From Pedobacter duraquae (lineage in GTDB: Bacteria > Bacteroidota > Bacteroidia > Sphingobacteriales > Sphingobacteriaceae), in assembly GCF_004362245.1 (NCBI RefSeq), contig NZ_SNWM01000001.1, forward strand, positions 744,001 through 808,000: a stretch of 64,000 nucleotides of DNA, read 5' to 3'. A program made the position numbers and the translations under genes. The notes below the pieces were generated by a model. The model ran no database searches, was not told the DNA's origin, and was given only the letters and a program-made list of their open reading frames with translations. Of the stretch, positions 8,927 through 17,975 are shown piece by piece. Within the stretch, counting starts at the first letter, position 1. Each line of letters starts with the position of its first letter.

Positions 8927-9391
8927 CTAGTGCGGAAGATTTTTTTCGAGCATGTCTTCCAACTGCTGGTTTGCTAGAAGCAGTTTTTCTGTAAGCTCGC
9001 GCTTCTCTCTCCTCAACGCAAATATCTCAAATGCTTTTTCAACATTGATTCTAAGATCTTCGTCCATCCAGGGTTTCTGAATATATTTATAAACTTTACC
9101 CTTATTAATTGCATCAATAACAGCATTGATATCTGCATAGCCTGTCATCAATATCCTTATAGGCTCAGGGAAATCTGGAATTATAGATTCAAGAAATTCA
9201 ATACCCGTAGTCACAGGCATGCGTTGATCTGTAAGAATCACATGTATATCTTCTGTTTCGAGAATCTTCCTTCCCTCAACTGCAGAGTCAGCGATGAAAA
9301 TATTGAATTTCCGTCTGAAACCTGCTTTAAAGGAATTCAGGTTATGAGCCTCGTCATCTACATATAAAACGTTAATGGTATTGTCTGCCAT
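8927..9391 (-). CDS. Single-domain response regulator (paralog A)
   Basis: The 154-residue protein is a receiver domain: DDE at residues 12-14, phospho-acceptor Asp55 in LTDQRMP, Thr of MTGYAD and Lys of QKPW. A C-terminal coiled-coil tail (about 125-154) follows and there is no output domain. The DQRMP/TGY/KPW pattern is shared with the regulator at 9492-9956 and the REC domain at 15230-16315, so the three are paralogs. Only 12 bases separate it from the T9SS adhesin gene, so it probably sits in the adhesin-PorP transcription unit. It may act by protein contact or as a phosphate shuttle. Confidence 0.9.
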   Translation of the reverse strand: MADNTINVLYVDDEAHNLNSFKAGFRRKFNIFIADSAVEGRKILETEDIHVILTDQRMPVTTGIEFLESIIPDFPEPIRILMTGYADINAVIDAINKGKVYKYIQKPWMDEDLRINVEKAFEIFALRREKRELTEKLLLANQQLEDMLEKNLPH

Positions 9392-9491
9392 TGTTATATT
9401 TAATTACTAAAGATATTTCTTTTATGAGTACTAAGAAACTAATCTGGTCAAAGAAATGTAAGTATCGCTAAAACAGCTTCTATATATCTGA

Positions 9492-9956
9492 TTAAGATAG
9501 TAGTTTCTGTCTCAGCATAAATTCCAACTGTTCATTCACAAGCATCAGCTGATCATTCAAAACCTTATTTTCTTTTCTGAGCGCAAAGACCTCAAATGCC
9601 TTTTCAAGATTCAACCGCAACTCGTCCTCCTGCCATGGCTTAGTAACGTAAAGATAAACTTGCCCTTTATTGATCGCGTCGATTACCGCAGAAAGGTCGG
9701 AATACCCGGTAAGCAAGATCCTGATCGGATCTGGATACGTCGTTAATATCGACTCAAGAAATTCCACACCCGTCATATTCGGCATCCGCTGATCAGTGAT
9801 AATGATGTGAATATCTTCGCTCGCTAAAATAGGCAAAGCAGCAGCACCAGATTCGGCAGTAAAGACACCAAACGACCTCCTGAAAGATGCCCTGAAAGCA
9901 TTCAGATTGTGCGGCTCATCGTCTATATAGAGTATGTTAATCGTGTTTGTATCCAT
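9492..9956 (-). CDS. Single-domain response regulator (paralog B)
   Basis: From the ATG at 9954-9956 this encodes 154 residues; an upstream in-frame Met at 9992 adds 12 unrelated residues and was rejected. It is a receiver domain with DDE (12-14), Asp55 in ITDQRMP, LLTGYSD and TKPW, then a coiled-coil tail. It is strikingly similar along its whole length to the neighbouring regulator at 8927-9391 (shared INKG, AFEVFALR/AFEIFALR and LDEAFHN-like positions), which points to tandem duplication. It lies 100 bases upstream of that paralog and is divergent from the E1-like/nitroreductase gene. Confidence 0.9.
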   Translation of the reverse strand: MDTNTINILYIDDEPHNLNAFRASFRRSFGVFTAESGAAALPILASEDIHIIITDQRMPNMTGVEFLESILTTYPDPIRILLTGYSDLSAVIDAINKGQVYLYVTKPWQEDELRLNLEKAFEVFALRKENKVLNDQLMLVNEQLEFMLRQKLLS

Positions 9957-10022
9957 CCTGAACAAATTTACACAAAAGTCAACAAATACCATCGGAAATG
10001 ATAATTATCTATGAAATATAGC

Positions 10023-10030
10023 TATTTTTG
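10023..10030 (+). promoter_or_regulatory. Candidate -7 elements in the divergent 9957-10075 region
   Basis: TATTTTTG on the plus strand matches TAnnTTTG 45 bases before the ATG at 10076. On the minus strand TAAATTTG (9963-9970) matches just before the regulator at 9956. Neither has a well-placed -33 element, so both are tentative. Confidence 0.35.
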
Positions 10031-10075
10031 TATTATAAAAATCCTTATTTTTAGCCCTAAGCACATTATCTATTC

Positions 10076-12370
10076 ATGTTACAACTCGAAAACTATCTGA
10101 CCGAGAACGACTTCTCCATTGAGCCTCAATTTTTTAGAATTCATATTAAAGAAGATCAGGATAAACTTGAAAGACTTTTAGAGGCTAAACCTCACATTCG
10201 CATTCACGACCAGATCGACTCGCAACTTGATGAGTTAATCAAATCCAGGTATCCAAAGAAAAAGCCTGAACCTGATGAATTAAACGCGCTTAAGAAACAA
10301 CATATCGGCAATTTTAGTTTTTTACAATATGGTGTCTGGGTATACTACCCATGGTCAGAAACACTTGTTCACCTGCTAGACGAAGCTGAATTTATAGAAA
10401 TGCGTACCAATCGCAATATGTACAAAATTACCCGGGAGGAGCGCGACATCTTAGCAAGTAAAAAAATCGGCGTAGTGGGCTTATCTGTAGGTCAGTCTGT
10501 GTCGATTACGATGGCAATGGAACGTGGCTTTGGCGAAATTAGATTGGCTGACTTCGACCTATTGGAACTAACAAATCTTAACCGCATTCGTACTGGAGTG
10601 CATAATCTTGGTCTCCCTAAAGTTGTTATCGTAGCACGTGAGATTAAAGAAATTGATCCTTTTCTAAAAGTCACCAGTTTTGGCGACGGCCTTACGGAAG
10701 AAAACATGGATAGCTTTTTTCTTGACGGAGGAAAGCTTGATGTCATTATTGATGAATGTGATGGACTGGACATTAAAATATTACTCAGACATAAAGCTAA
10801 AGCGCTTCAGGTTCCTGTGGTGATGGATGCAAGTGATAAAGGAACCTTGGATGTTGAAAGATTTGATCTCGAGCCAGATCGTCCTATTTTACATGGATTA
10901 ATAGACCACCTGGATCATACGAAAATAAAAGAACTCAAAACAAACGAAGAAAAAATACCATACCTCCTGCCTATGGTAGGATTGGAGACTGCTTCTGCAC
11001 GTTTAAAAGCGTCTATGGTTGAAGTGGGCCAGTCGATAACGACATGGCCACAGCTCGCATCAGCGGTTACGCTCGGCGGTGCCCTTGGCGCAGATGTATC
11101 CCGCAGGATTATCCTCGGCCAATATACCGATTCAGGAAGATACTGGGTGGACTTAGAAGCGCTTATAGCTGATAAAAAACAACCTGAAAATAATGATTAT
11201 ACTTATATAAGATACTCCGCACCTGAGCTAACGTTGGAGGTCATGAAAGAAGCGGTACGTAATCTTGGAGAACTGCCCGAACACTTAACTGTTCTTTCTG
11301 AGACACAAGTTAACCAATTGGTTACTGCTGCAGCTACTGCGCCTTCAGGCGGAAATAATCAACCCTGGAAGTGGTTATTTGATCAGGGACATCTATTCCT
11401 TTTTCATGATGAAAAACAGTCTGCCTCATGGATAGATTTTAAAAATACCGCATCTTATATTTCCCTCGGTGCATCAATCGAAAATCTTAAAATTAAAGCA
11501 GGCAGTATTGGCCTTTCCGTAAAATACTACCCTTTCCCGAATCCTGAAGATACCAAACTCATCGCTGCGTTTACGTTCAGCGAATCTAACGGTTCTTCTT
11601 ATTGTCCAGAGCTGAGCTCAGGATTGGGGTTGCGTTTAACAAACCGTAAGAAAGGCAGTCAAAAAGTGCTCCCAACTGAACTAAAACAAGAACTTAAGGA
11701 AATTGTAAATCTGAATCCAGAGGCTACACTTGAGATTATCGACGATAATGTATCGATCGCCAAAATTGCACATATCGTATCCGCCGTCGAAAGAATCAGG
11801 TTCCTTTATCCACAGGGCCATTATGAGTTGTTTGCTCAGGAGCTTAAATTCCCAGATGCGGCTGGCACTCCTATCCTGGAAGGACTTGATATCGCAACAC
11901 TCGAAATCTCCGAGAGTGACCGTACGGGCTTGATGGTTGCCTCAAACCCCGAAGTCATAACCTTACTGAATAAATGGGGCGGCGGCGCTGCATTTGAAAA
12001 AATATCCAGAGGTTCTGTGTTGAGCTCTTCGGCAATAGGAATGGTTACGATGCCCACCTATTCCAATGAGAACTTCATCAAAGGCGGAGAAGCCCTCCAA
12101 CGTGCCTGGATTAAAGCAAACCTCAACGGACTCGCCTTTCAACCGCTAAGCGGGGGATTGTTTATCTTTGACCGACTAAATCAAACTGGCGGTGAAGGAA
12201 TGCCACAAAATATGATAGACGAACTACACCAACTTCAAGATGAACTACGAGAAGTATTTACTGTGCTAAATACGCGTACGCCATTATTTATGTTTCGCCT
12301 CTCCTATGCGGATGCAGCCTCTACCCGATCTCTCAAAAGACCCCTGGAAGATATCTTACAGTTTTCCTAA
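10076..12370 (+). CDS. ThiF/E1-like and nitroreductase fusion protein (Rv1355c-like)
   Basis: The 764-residue protein has three parts. Residues 1-125 are helical and of unknown role. Residues about 129-350 form a ThiF/E1-type adenylating fold with nucleotide loop GLSVGQS (135-141), acidic strand ADFDLLELTNLNR (158-170) and ECDGLDIK. I see no E1 catalytic Cys after the fold. Residues about 405-764 form an FMN nitroreductase-like domain with APSGGNNQPWKW (422-433) and a C-terminal GLAFQPLSGG motif. The same fusion is known from mycobacterial Rv1355c, whose function is unresolved. A carboxylate-activating plus redox role is inferred. It is first in an operon with an acyltransferase-like gene and signalling kinases. 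Confidence 0.85.
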   Translation: MLQLENYLTENDFSIEPQFFRIHIKEDQDKLERLLEAKPHIRIHDQIDSQLDELIKSRYPKKKPEPDELNALKKQHIGNFSFLQYGVWVYYPWSETLVHLLDEAEFIEMRTNRNMYKITREERDILASKKIGVVGLSVGQSVSITMAMERGFGEIRLADFDLLELTNLNRIRTGVHNLGLPKVVIVAREIKEIDPFLKVTSFGDGLTEENMDSFFLDGGKLDVIIDECDGLDIKILLRHKAKALQVPVVMDASDKGTLDVERFDLEPDRPILHGLIDHLDHTKIKELKTNEEKIPYLLPMVGLETASARLKASMVEVGQSITTWPQLASAVTLGGALGADVSRRIILGQYTDSGRYWVDLEALIADKKQPENNDYTYIRYSAPELTLEVMKEAVRNLGELPEHLTVLSETQVNQLVTAAATAPSGGNNQPWKWLFDQGHLFLFHDEKQSASWIDFKNTASYISLGASIENLKIKAGSIGLSVKYYPFPNPEDTKLIAAFTFSESNGSSYCPELSSGLGLRLTNRKKGSQKVLPTELKQELKEIVNLNPEATLEIIDDNVSIAKIAHIVSAVERIRFLYPQGHYELFAQELKFPDAAGTPILEGLDIATLEISESDRTGLMVASNPEVITLLNKWGGGAAFEKISRGSVLSSSAIGMVTMPTYSNENFIKGGEALQRAWIKANLNGLAFQPLSGGLFIFDRLNQTGGEGMPQNMIDELHQLQDELREVFTVLNTRTPLFMFRLSYADAASTRSLKRPLEDILQFS

Positions 12371-12374
12371 AATT

Positions 12375-13070
12375 ATGAGAAAAATAACTTTTCGGTCATT
12401 CACTGCAATTAAAGATCAGGCAACCTGTGAAGAATACCTTCAGGGGCATGTTTCTGTATTACAGGACTACGGAATAACCAACATTACAACCAACAACAGA
12501 CAATGGATGGACCTCCCAAATGTTCACGGTATTGTGGCCATTGATGAAGAAGGAAAAATTGTCGGTGGTGTACGCGTACACATAGCTGATGGAACGCATC
12601 CCCTGCCCGTAGAGAAAGCCGTGGGATATATGGATCCTAAAGTTGCATCAGTTATCAATGAGTATTTTGACGACGGTACAGGTGAGCTTTGTGGATTATG
12701 GAATGCTAAAAGCGTTGCGGGAATAGGTATCAGTTTATTTCTGGTCCGGGCAGGTATTGCTATCGTAAACCAGATCCGCCTCGCCTCATTATTTACAATT
12801 TGCGGTGATTACACCATGCCTATGGTAACGCGGGTTGGCTTTATCGTTGAGGATTCTCTCGGCGATGGAGGTGAATTTATTTACCCAAAAGACAGCTATA
12901 TCGCTCGGGTACTGAGAAAGATGAACGCGGAGACACTGGAAACAGCCGACGAATATGATAGAAATAGAATATTCGATCTGCGCAACAACCCTATACAGCA
13001 TACCATAGAGCCAGGCCCTAAAGGCGATGTTGATATCGACTATAAATTATTGCTCCCTGTATATGATTAA
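12375..13070 (+). CDS. GNAT/LuxI-like acyltransferase-fold protein
   Basis: Read from the ATG at 12375 (231 residues); the frame is open from 12306, but that part overlaps the preceding gene in another frame. The region VHGIVAIDEEGKIVGGVRVH, followed by ELCGLWNAKSVAGIGISLFL and the late TMPMVTRVGF motif, resembles the acyl-CoA N-acyltransferase superfamily. The spacing recalls autoinducer or N-acyl amino-acid synthases more than ordinary acetyltransferases. Substrate and donor are unknown. It begins 4 bases after the E1-like/nitroreductase gene and overlaps the following 7TM histidine kinase by 8 bases, so it is tightly coupled to both. The superfamily call is moderate; the LuxI-like flavour is inference. 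Confidence 0.55.
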   Translation: MRKITFRSFTAIKDQATCEEYLQGHVSVLQDYGITNITTNNRQWMDLPNVHGIVAIDEEGKIVGGVRVHIADGTHPLPVEKAVGYMDPKVASVINEYFDDGTGELCGLWNAKSVAGIGISLFLVRAGIAIVNQIRLASLFTICGDYTMPMVTRVGFIVEDSLGDGGEFIYPKDSYIARVLRKMNAETLETADEYDRNRIFDLRNNPIQHTIEPGPKGDVDIDYKLLLPVYD

Positions 13071-15219
13071 ATTTCCGGTTGTCCTTTCGTTTGTGCTCGG
13101 TTTCTTAATGCTTAGCGCCCTTCCGCTTTCAGCACAACAGCGTATCATACTCAATGAAAATGAAACCGTTAATAACTTCGGAACCCAAGTAGTACTCCTC
13201 ACAGATACAAACCACCGCCTAAATGCAATAACTGCCTTTAAGAGCAATGCGTATAAAGCAATAGAGACTGCAGTCCCAAATCTTGGAATCAGCAAAGCCG
13301 CATACTGGATTAAAATACGGGTTAGAAATAACACAAAAGATCCACAACTCATCCTGCAAATTCCACTGCCTACACTGGATTTCGTCGATTTTTATCAATT
13401 TGACCAACAGGATAAACTAGTAGATGTTGAGTATATCGGAGACCGGCGACCATATTATAACAGACGTTTTGATAATCCCTTCAGTACATTTAGATTTAAT
13501 GTCAACCCAAATCAGGAAACAACGCTGTTACTTCGTATACAAGGAAGTGAACAACTTCAGGTGCCTTTGACCCTCTGTCAGAGCAAAATTATCATGAACA
13601 GCAATGCCGACTCCTTTCTCATTTTTGGGATTTTCGTAGGTGTATTTGTTGCCATGTTTGTGTACAACCTTTTTCTGTTTATATCAACAAAGGATAACAC
13701 ATATCTTTATTACATCATTAATATCTTCTTCATAGGCTTGCTCCAGGCTAATTTTCAAGGATTTCCCTTTAAATATCTTTGGCCACACAATGTTTTGCTG
13801 TCAACCTATGCGGTCTATATATTAACGCCCCTGGCAGCATTAACGGGATTGCAGTTTATGAAGAAGTTTCTGCATACTTCCGAATATCTTCCAAAATTAC
13901 ATAAGTACCTGAACATCTTTTATATTCCTTATGCTTTTGCGTTTATCCAACTGCTCCTGGGAAATTTAAATCAATCCTATCAATTATTACAGGTCGCCGC
14001 AATAACAATTGCACTGACAATGCTGGTTACAGCTTATTTGATATCAAAAAAAGGATACCGTTCAGCAAAATTCTTCATTGTGGCCTGGAGCGTGTTTCTT
14101 CTTGGTTTATGCATTTTTGTATTAAAGGATTATAATATACTTCCATATAATACCATTACTTTTAACATGATGCCTTTCGGATCTGCGTTGGAAGTAACCT
14201 TGCTCTCCTTTGCGCTCGCCGACCGTATCAACACGTTGAAAAAAGAAAAAGAAGCATCACAGGCAGACGCTTTACGTATCCTGACAGAAAATGAAAAACT
14301 CGTGCGCGAGCAGAACATTGTGTTGGAGAAAAACGTAAAAGAACGAACAGAAGAACTCGTAAATGCCAATGATTCTCTAAGCCATGCACTAGATAACTTG
14401 AAGGAGGCGCAATCGCAGCTGGTAGAATCAGAAAAAATGGCTGGGCTCGGTCAGCTTACAGCTGGTATAGCACATGAGATCAATAATCCGATCAATTTTG
14501 TCACCTCTAATATTAAACCTCTGCAGCTCGACATAAACGATCTGAATGAGGTTATTGCGCAATATGAAGCACTTGATTTTGATGGAAATCTGCAGGAGCA
14601 ACTCGCCGAAATAGCTAAGTTTAAAAAACAGATTGATCTCGACTTCGTAAAAACAGAAATACAGGCCTTGCTTTCAGGTATAGATGAAGGCGCCAGAAGA
14701 ACAGCCGAGATCATACGAAGTCTCAAAAACTTCAGCAGGCTTGATGAAAGCGATACCAAACCAATCAATCTCAACGAGGGACTGGACTCAACTCTCGTGT
14801 TGGTTAAAAGTACATTTCCTTCAAATCTAACTGTAATCAAGAATTACAGTGAACTGGATAATGTCGAATGTTTACCAGGCAAAATTAACCAGGTCTTTAT
14901 GAACCTGATTACTAATGCCGTTCAGGCTATCAAATCCAAGACGGTACCGTCCGAAACTGAGCTTCTGGAAATAAAAACCTGGCAAGAAGGAAAATTTGCT
15001 AAGGTAAGTATCCGAGACTCGGGTACAGGAATGGATGATCAAGTGAAACAAAAGATCTTTGAACCTTTCTTTACAACCAAAGACGTGGGCGAAGGTACCG
15101 GCCTGGGTTTATCAATTGTGTTCAGAATTATCGAAAGTCATCATGGTACGATTGAAGTTATTTCAAAAGTAGATTTTGGTACTGAATTTATTATTACCTT
15201 GCCTTTAAATACACTATAA
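13063..15219 (+). CDS. 7TMR-DISM sensor histidine kinase
   Basis: From the ATG at 13063 (718 residues), the protein has a signal-like N-terminal helix, a periplasmic 7TMR-DISMED2-type beta domain (about 25-170, with [11 protein letters not shown] and [12 protein letters not shown]) and seven membrane segments (about 185-390). A coiled coil rich in Glu/Lys leads to a HisKA-type H box [19 protein letters not shown]. The ATPase has [14 protein letters not shown] (N box) and [17 protein letters not shown] (F/G2 boxes). It is an inner-membrane sensor, possibly of small molecules or carbohydrates bound by the DISMED2 domain. It overlaps the acyltransferase gene and is followed 10 bases later by a REC-kinase. 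Confidence 0.93.
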   Translation: MIKFPVVLSFVLGFLMLSALPLSAQQRIILNENETVNNFGTQVVLLTDTNHRLNAITAFKSNAYKAIETAVPNLGISKAAYWIKIRVRNNTKDPQLILQIPLPTLDFVDFYQFDQQDKLVDVEYIGDRRPYYNRRFDNPFSTFRFNVNPNQETTLLLRIQGSEQLQVPLTLCQSKIIMNSNADSFLIFGIFVGVFVAMFVYNLFLFISTKDNTYLYYIINIFFIGLLQANFQGFPFKYLWPHNVLLSTYAVYILTPLAALTGLQFMKKFLHTSEYLPKLHKYLNIFYIPYAFAFIQLLLGNLNQSYQLLQVAAITIALTMLVTAYLISKKGYRSAKFFIVAWSVFLLGLCIFVLKDYNILPYNTITFNMMPFGSALEVTLLSFALADRINTLKKEKEASQADALRILTENEKLVREQNIVLEKNVKERTEELVNANDSLSHALDNLKEAQSQLVESEKMAGLGQLTAGIAHEINNPINFVTSNIKPLQLDINDLNEVIAQYEALDFDGNLQEQLAEIAKFKKQIDLDFVKTEIQALLSGIDEGARRTAEIIRSLKNFSRLDESDTKPINLNEGLDSTLVLVKSTFPSNLTVIKNYSELDNVECLPGKINQVFMNLITNAVQAIKSKTVPSETELLEIKTWQEGKFAKVSIRDSGTGMDDQVKQKIFEPFFTTKDVGEGTGLGLSIVFRIIESHHGTIEVISKVDFGTEFIITLPLNTL

Positions 15220-15229
15220 CCCATTTAAT

Positions 15230-16315
15230 ATGAATGCTCCAACTGTAAGAGTTCTGTATATAGATGATGAGGAAAATAACTTAAATGCCTTCAAAGCCAG
15301 CTTTAGAAGACAATACGAAATTTACACCGCAACATCTGCAGCGGAAGGTTTAAAAATTCTCGAAAATATTGATGTCCATGTCATTATTGCTGACCAAAAA
15401 ATGCCAGAGATGACGGGAGTACAGTTTTTTAAAAGCATTACCCACACCTTTCCAGACCCTGTACGGATACTTTTAACTGGTTATACCGATATAGAAGCTC
15501 TCGCAGACGCCATCAATCATGGAGATATTTACAGGTATATCACTAAGCCCTGGAGTGATCTCGAGTTACATAATTCAATCAAAAATGCCTACGATGCCTA
15601 TAAATCAAAAATAGATTTACGAAATAAGATTGCTGAACTCGAAAAAACCAATGACGAACTCAATAGATTTATTTATTCAATCTCGCATGAGCTGAGGGCT
15701 CCACTGGTATCTGTTATTGGCATTGTTAATCTTGTCAAGATGGAAGACCTTTTCGAATCCAGCGGAGAGTACTGGAGCCTCATAGAAACCTGCTCCAATA
15801 AACTTGATTATTATATTCAAAAAACACTGCAGTATTATAAGAACAATAAAAACATAACTGAACACTCTCAAGTTGACTTCAGAAAACTGATTTCAGAACT
15901 CATAGATTTATACTCCTATACAGATCGGGAAACGCAGTTTAATATCAAAATAGATCAGGAAGTCGATTTCATGGGAGACGCATTTCGTATTGAGGTTATC
16001 CTTGGTAATCTGATCTCTAATGCTATTAAATATCAAAAAACAACGGAAGCTAATAAAAAAGTCAACATAGATATTGTAGTTACCACACAACATGTCGAAA
16101 TCAGCATTAATGATAACGGTATGGGGATTTTGAATGAGCATTTGGAAAAAATATTTACGCAATTCTTTAAAAGTAAAAATCACCATGGTAGCGGCCTCGG
16201 ACTGTTCATTGTGAAAGAAGCGCTTAACAAAATAAATGGAAAAATATCAGTGATCTCCGACATCGCGATTGGTACCACATTTAAAATAAAAATTCCCAAT
16301 GGCACAAATCAGTGA
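15230..16315 (+). CDS. Receiver-histidine kinase hybrid (REC first)
   Basis: The 361-residue soluble protein starts with a receiver domain (1-125; DDE 12-14, Asp55 in IADQKMP, LLTGYTD, TKPW). A coiled-coil linker leads to a HisKA box SISHELRAPLVSV (His153) and an ATPase with NLISNAIKYQ, NDNGMGI and GSGLGLFIVKEA. REC-first kinases commonly act as intermediates, with kinase output gated by phosphorylation of the REC domain. That REC domain is a paralog of the two regulators encoded at 8927-9956, which supports a common network. The following REC gene overlaps it by 17 bases and is its likely phospho-acceptor. Confidence 0.93.
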   Translation: MNAPTVRVLYIDDEENNLNAFKASFRRQYEIYTATSAAEGLKILENIDVHVIIADQKMPEMTGVQFFKSITHTFPDPVRILLTGYTDIEALADAINHGDIYRYITKPWSDLELHNSIKNAYDAYKSKIDLRNKIAELEKTNDELNRFIYSISHELRAPLVSVIGIVNLVKMEDLFESSGEYWSLIETCSNKLDYYIQKTLQYYKNNKNITEHSQVDFRKLISELIDLYSYTDRETQFNIKIDQEVDFMGDAFRIEVILGNLISNAIKYQKTTEANKKVNIDIVVTTQHVEISINDNGMGILNEHLEKIFTQFFKSKNHHGSGLGLFIVKEALNKINGKISVISDIAIGTTFKIKIPNGTNQ

Positions 16316-16712
16316 TCAAAAGCGTGTAATGATTATTGATGATAATGAAGTTGACCTAAAAATCAATTCAAAAATTATCTCAATTACTAAATTGTTTGAC
16401 GAGGTCATCATTTGTCAATCAGCAGAAGAAGCGCTTAACTTTCTGCAGCGTAATCTTGGCGATAACCAAATTTTACCTAATTTTATTTTGCTCGATATTC
16501 AAATGCCGGAAATGGATGGATTTGAATTTCTTGAACATTATAGAAAACTCCCCGTTAGCTTCACTCAAACGTGCTGGATAGCCATGCTTTCCTCAACACT
16601 TGATTTCGGAGATATTCAAAAAGCAGAGGCCAATCCATATGTTGTCAAGCTACTGAAAAAACCACTTAAGCCTGCCGAACTTCAGGAAATCCTGAACAGA
16701 TATTATAAATAG
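16299..16712 (+). CDS. Single-domain response regulator
   Basis: The 137-residue receiver has IIDDNEVD (residues 12-19), phospho-acceptor Asp66 in LLDIQMPEMDG, a Ser in MLSSTLD and the conserved KKPLKP lysine. It belongs to the CheY/Rcp1-like class acting downstream of REC-kinases and has no DNA-binding domain. It is not a close paralog of the TGY/KPW regulators nearby. Its 17-base overlap with the REC-kinase gene implies co-translation. As the last signalling gene in the operon it may be the output or phosphate-transfer protein. Confidence 0.92.
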   Translation: MAQISDQKRVMIIDDNEVDLKINSKIISITKLFDEVIICQSAEEALNFLQRNLGDNQILPNFILLDIQMPEMDGFEFLEHYRKLPVSFTQTCWIAMLSSTLDFGDIQKAEANPYVVKLLKKPLKPAELQEILNRYYK

Positions 16713-16760
16713 GCTTAAAATAGCTAATTGAGTTTCATTTATGTAGCTTAGTCATTCACA

Positions 16761-17375
16761 GTGCCTAAGCCACCATCGGTGCAAAAAATCTTTAATACCC
16801 TAATTGATAGCTACATTGATAATAGTGTAGGTATTACAGAAGGCTTCCTGACTAAACGTCTGGCGGCACATCTCAAGGAAAATCTTGCCCTGCTTTACCA
16901 AAACCGGAAGATGCAAAATGCAGGAACTGGAAATGAGGCACTTGCTGTTCAAAATAAAGCTGTTAGAAGTGATCAGATCTATTGGCTCGACCCTAGTCAC
17001 AACGACCCCTATGAAGATGAATTTTTCGCGTTAATTGATGATTTTGTTAAACACCTTAACAGTACGTGCTACACCTCAATCACAAGCTATGAATTTCATT
17101 ACGCCCTGTATGAAGAAGGAAGTTTTTACAAGAAACATATTGATCAATTTCGAAATAATGACAGTCGTCAATTCTCTATGATTATGTACCTAAACGAAAG
17201 CTGGCAGACCGGAGACGGTGGTGAACTCTGTATTCATCACGATACTTTTGAACAAAAAATCACGCCGTTAAACGGGAAAAGTGTGTTTTTTAAAAGCAGC
17301 GAACTGTTGCACGAGGTAGCGTTAACAAACAAGCCTCGAATGAGCATTACCGGTTGGCTAAAATCTGACCTATAG
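16761..17375 (+). CDS. 2-oxoglutarate/Fe(II)-dependent prolyl 4-hydroxylase-like oxygenase
   Basis: The 204-residue protein has the double-stranded beta-helix iron site: His126 and Asp128 in FYKKHIDQF, distal His184 in ELLHEVAL, and the 2-oxoglutarate-binding Arg193 in KPRMSITGW. The GDGGELCIHHD strand is typical of P4H-type enzymes. It would hydroxylate a protein or small-molecule substrate in the cytoplasm; the substrate is unknown. The start is GTG at 16761, since the nearest upstream ATG runs straight into a stop. It lies 48 bases after the REC gene and could be in the same operon. Its stop overlaps the convergent histidine phosphatase gene by 6 bases. Confidence 0.88.
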   Translation: MPKPPSVQKIFNTLIDSYIDNSVGITEGFLTKRLAAHLKENLALLYQNRKMQNAGTGNEALAVQNKAVRSDQIYWLDPSHNDPYEDEFFALIDDFVKHLNSTCYTSITSYEFHYALYEEGSFYKKHIDQFRNNDSRQFSMIMYLNESWQTGDGGELCIHHDTFEQKITPLNGKSVFFKSSELLHEVALTNKPRMSITGWLKSDL

Positions 17376-17873
17376 CCTCATCTTAACAAATGAACTATTT
17401 GCAGGATTGCCTTTGTCATAGTAGATGATAAATACTTTTCCATATTCGTCATCGGGCAATGCTGCGAGCTGTGTGGATTTAACCAGTTCGTTGAATACCA
17501 AATTAACAGTATTGGAATGACCAGCGATAACAATCACCTGGTCTTTGGAATCGCCAATGCGCTTTACAAGATCTGCACTTTTAGTTGCATCATAAACTTT
17601 AATCTCCAACGCATTTTTTTCGGCAAGAGGCATTACTGTTTGCTTCGTCCTTTTGTAATCCGTTGCGTACACAGCGTCTATTTTCAATTCAGCAAAATTA
17701 GTATTTAGCAGGGTTGCAAATGCTTTACCTTTTTCAGAAAGATCAGGATCTGAACCACCATTAGATGCTTTCTCCGCATGGCGCATCAACAATATAATTT
17801 TAGGCCTATCCTGCGCATGTGATATTTTGGCCGAAAAGCTGAATAACACCAATAACAGTAAAATATTTTTCAT
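17370..17873 (-). CDS. Exported histidine phosphatase superfamily protein
   Basis: The 167-residue protein has a signal peptide (1-20, ending SHAQ). It is followed by the phosphohistidine catalytic motif LLMRHAEKAS (Arg31-His32) and the second catalytic motif VIAGHSNT (His119), with YATDYKRTKQT between them. The length and layout resemble SixA/phosphoglycerate-mutase-like branch enzymes acting in the periplasm. The substrate is unknown. It is separated from the upstream metalloprotease by a strong hairpin terminator, so it probably has its own promoter. Confidence 0.88.
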   Translation of the reverse strand: MKNILLLLVLFSFSAKISHAQDRPKIILLMRHAEKASNGGSDPDLSEKGKAFATLLNTNFAELKIDAVYATDYKRTKQTVMPLAEKNALEIKVYDATKSADLVKRIGDSKDQVIVIAGHSNTVNLVFNELVKSTQLAALPDDEYGKVFIIYYDKGNPANSSFVKMRL

Positions 17874-17910
17874 CTTTAATTGGATTTAGAAATAAACTTA
17901 CTGTTATTTT

Positions 17911-17967
17911 AATGAAAAAGCTATTTGAATTCAGAGAAATAACCTGATTTCAAATAGCTTTTTCATT
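17911..17967 (-). terminator. Long perfect stem-loop after the metalloprotease gene
   Basis: A 19-bp perfect inverted repeat (17911-17929 and 17949-17967) contains AAAAAGCTATTTGAA and its complement. The 19-base loop contains a further 4-bp stem (TCAG/CTGA). The arms carry A/T-runs suitable for a Rho-independent terminator of the metalloprotease transcript. Confidence 0.8.
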
Positions 17968-17975
17968 CAGTCTGA

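Noticed and set aside
14451..14840. 129-codon antisense frame inside the 7TM kinase gene
   Set aside because: It is a frame shadow of the kinase coding sequence with no independent features.
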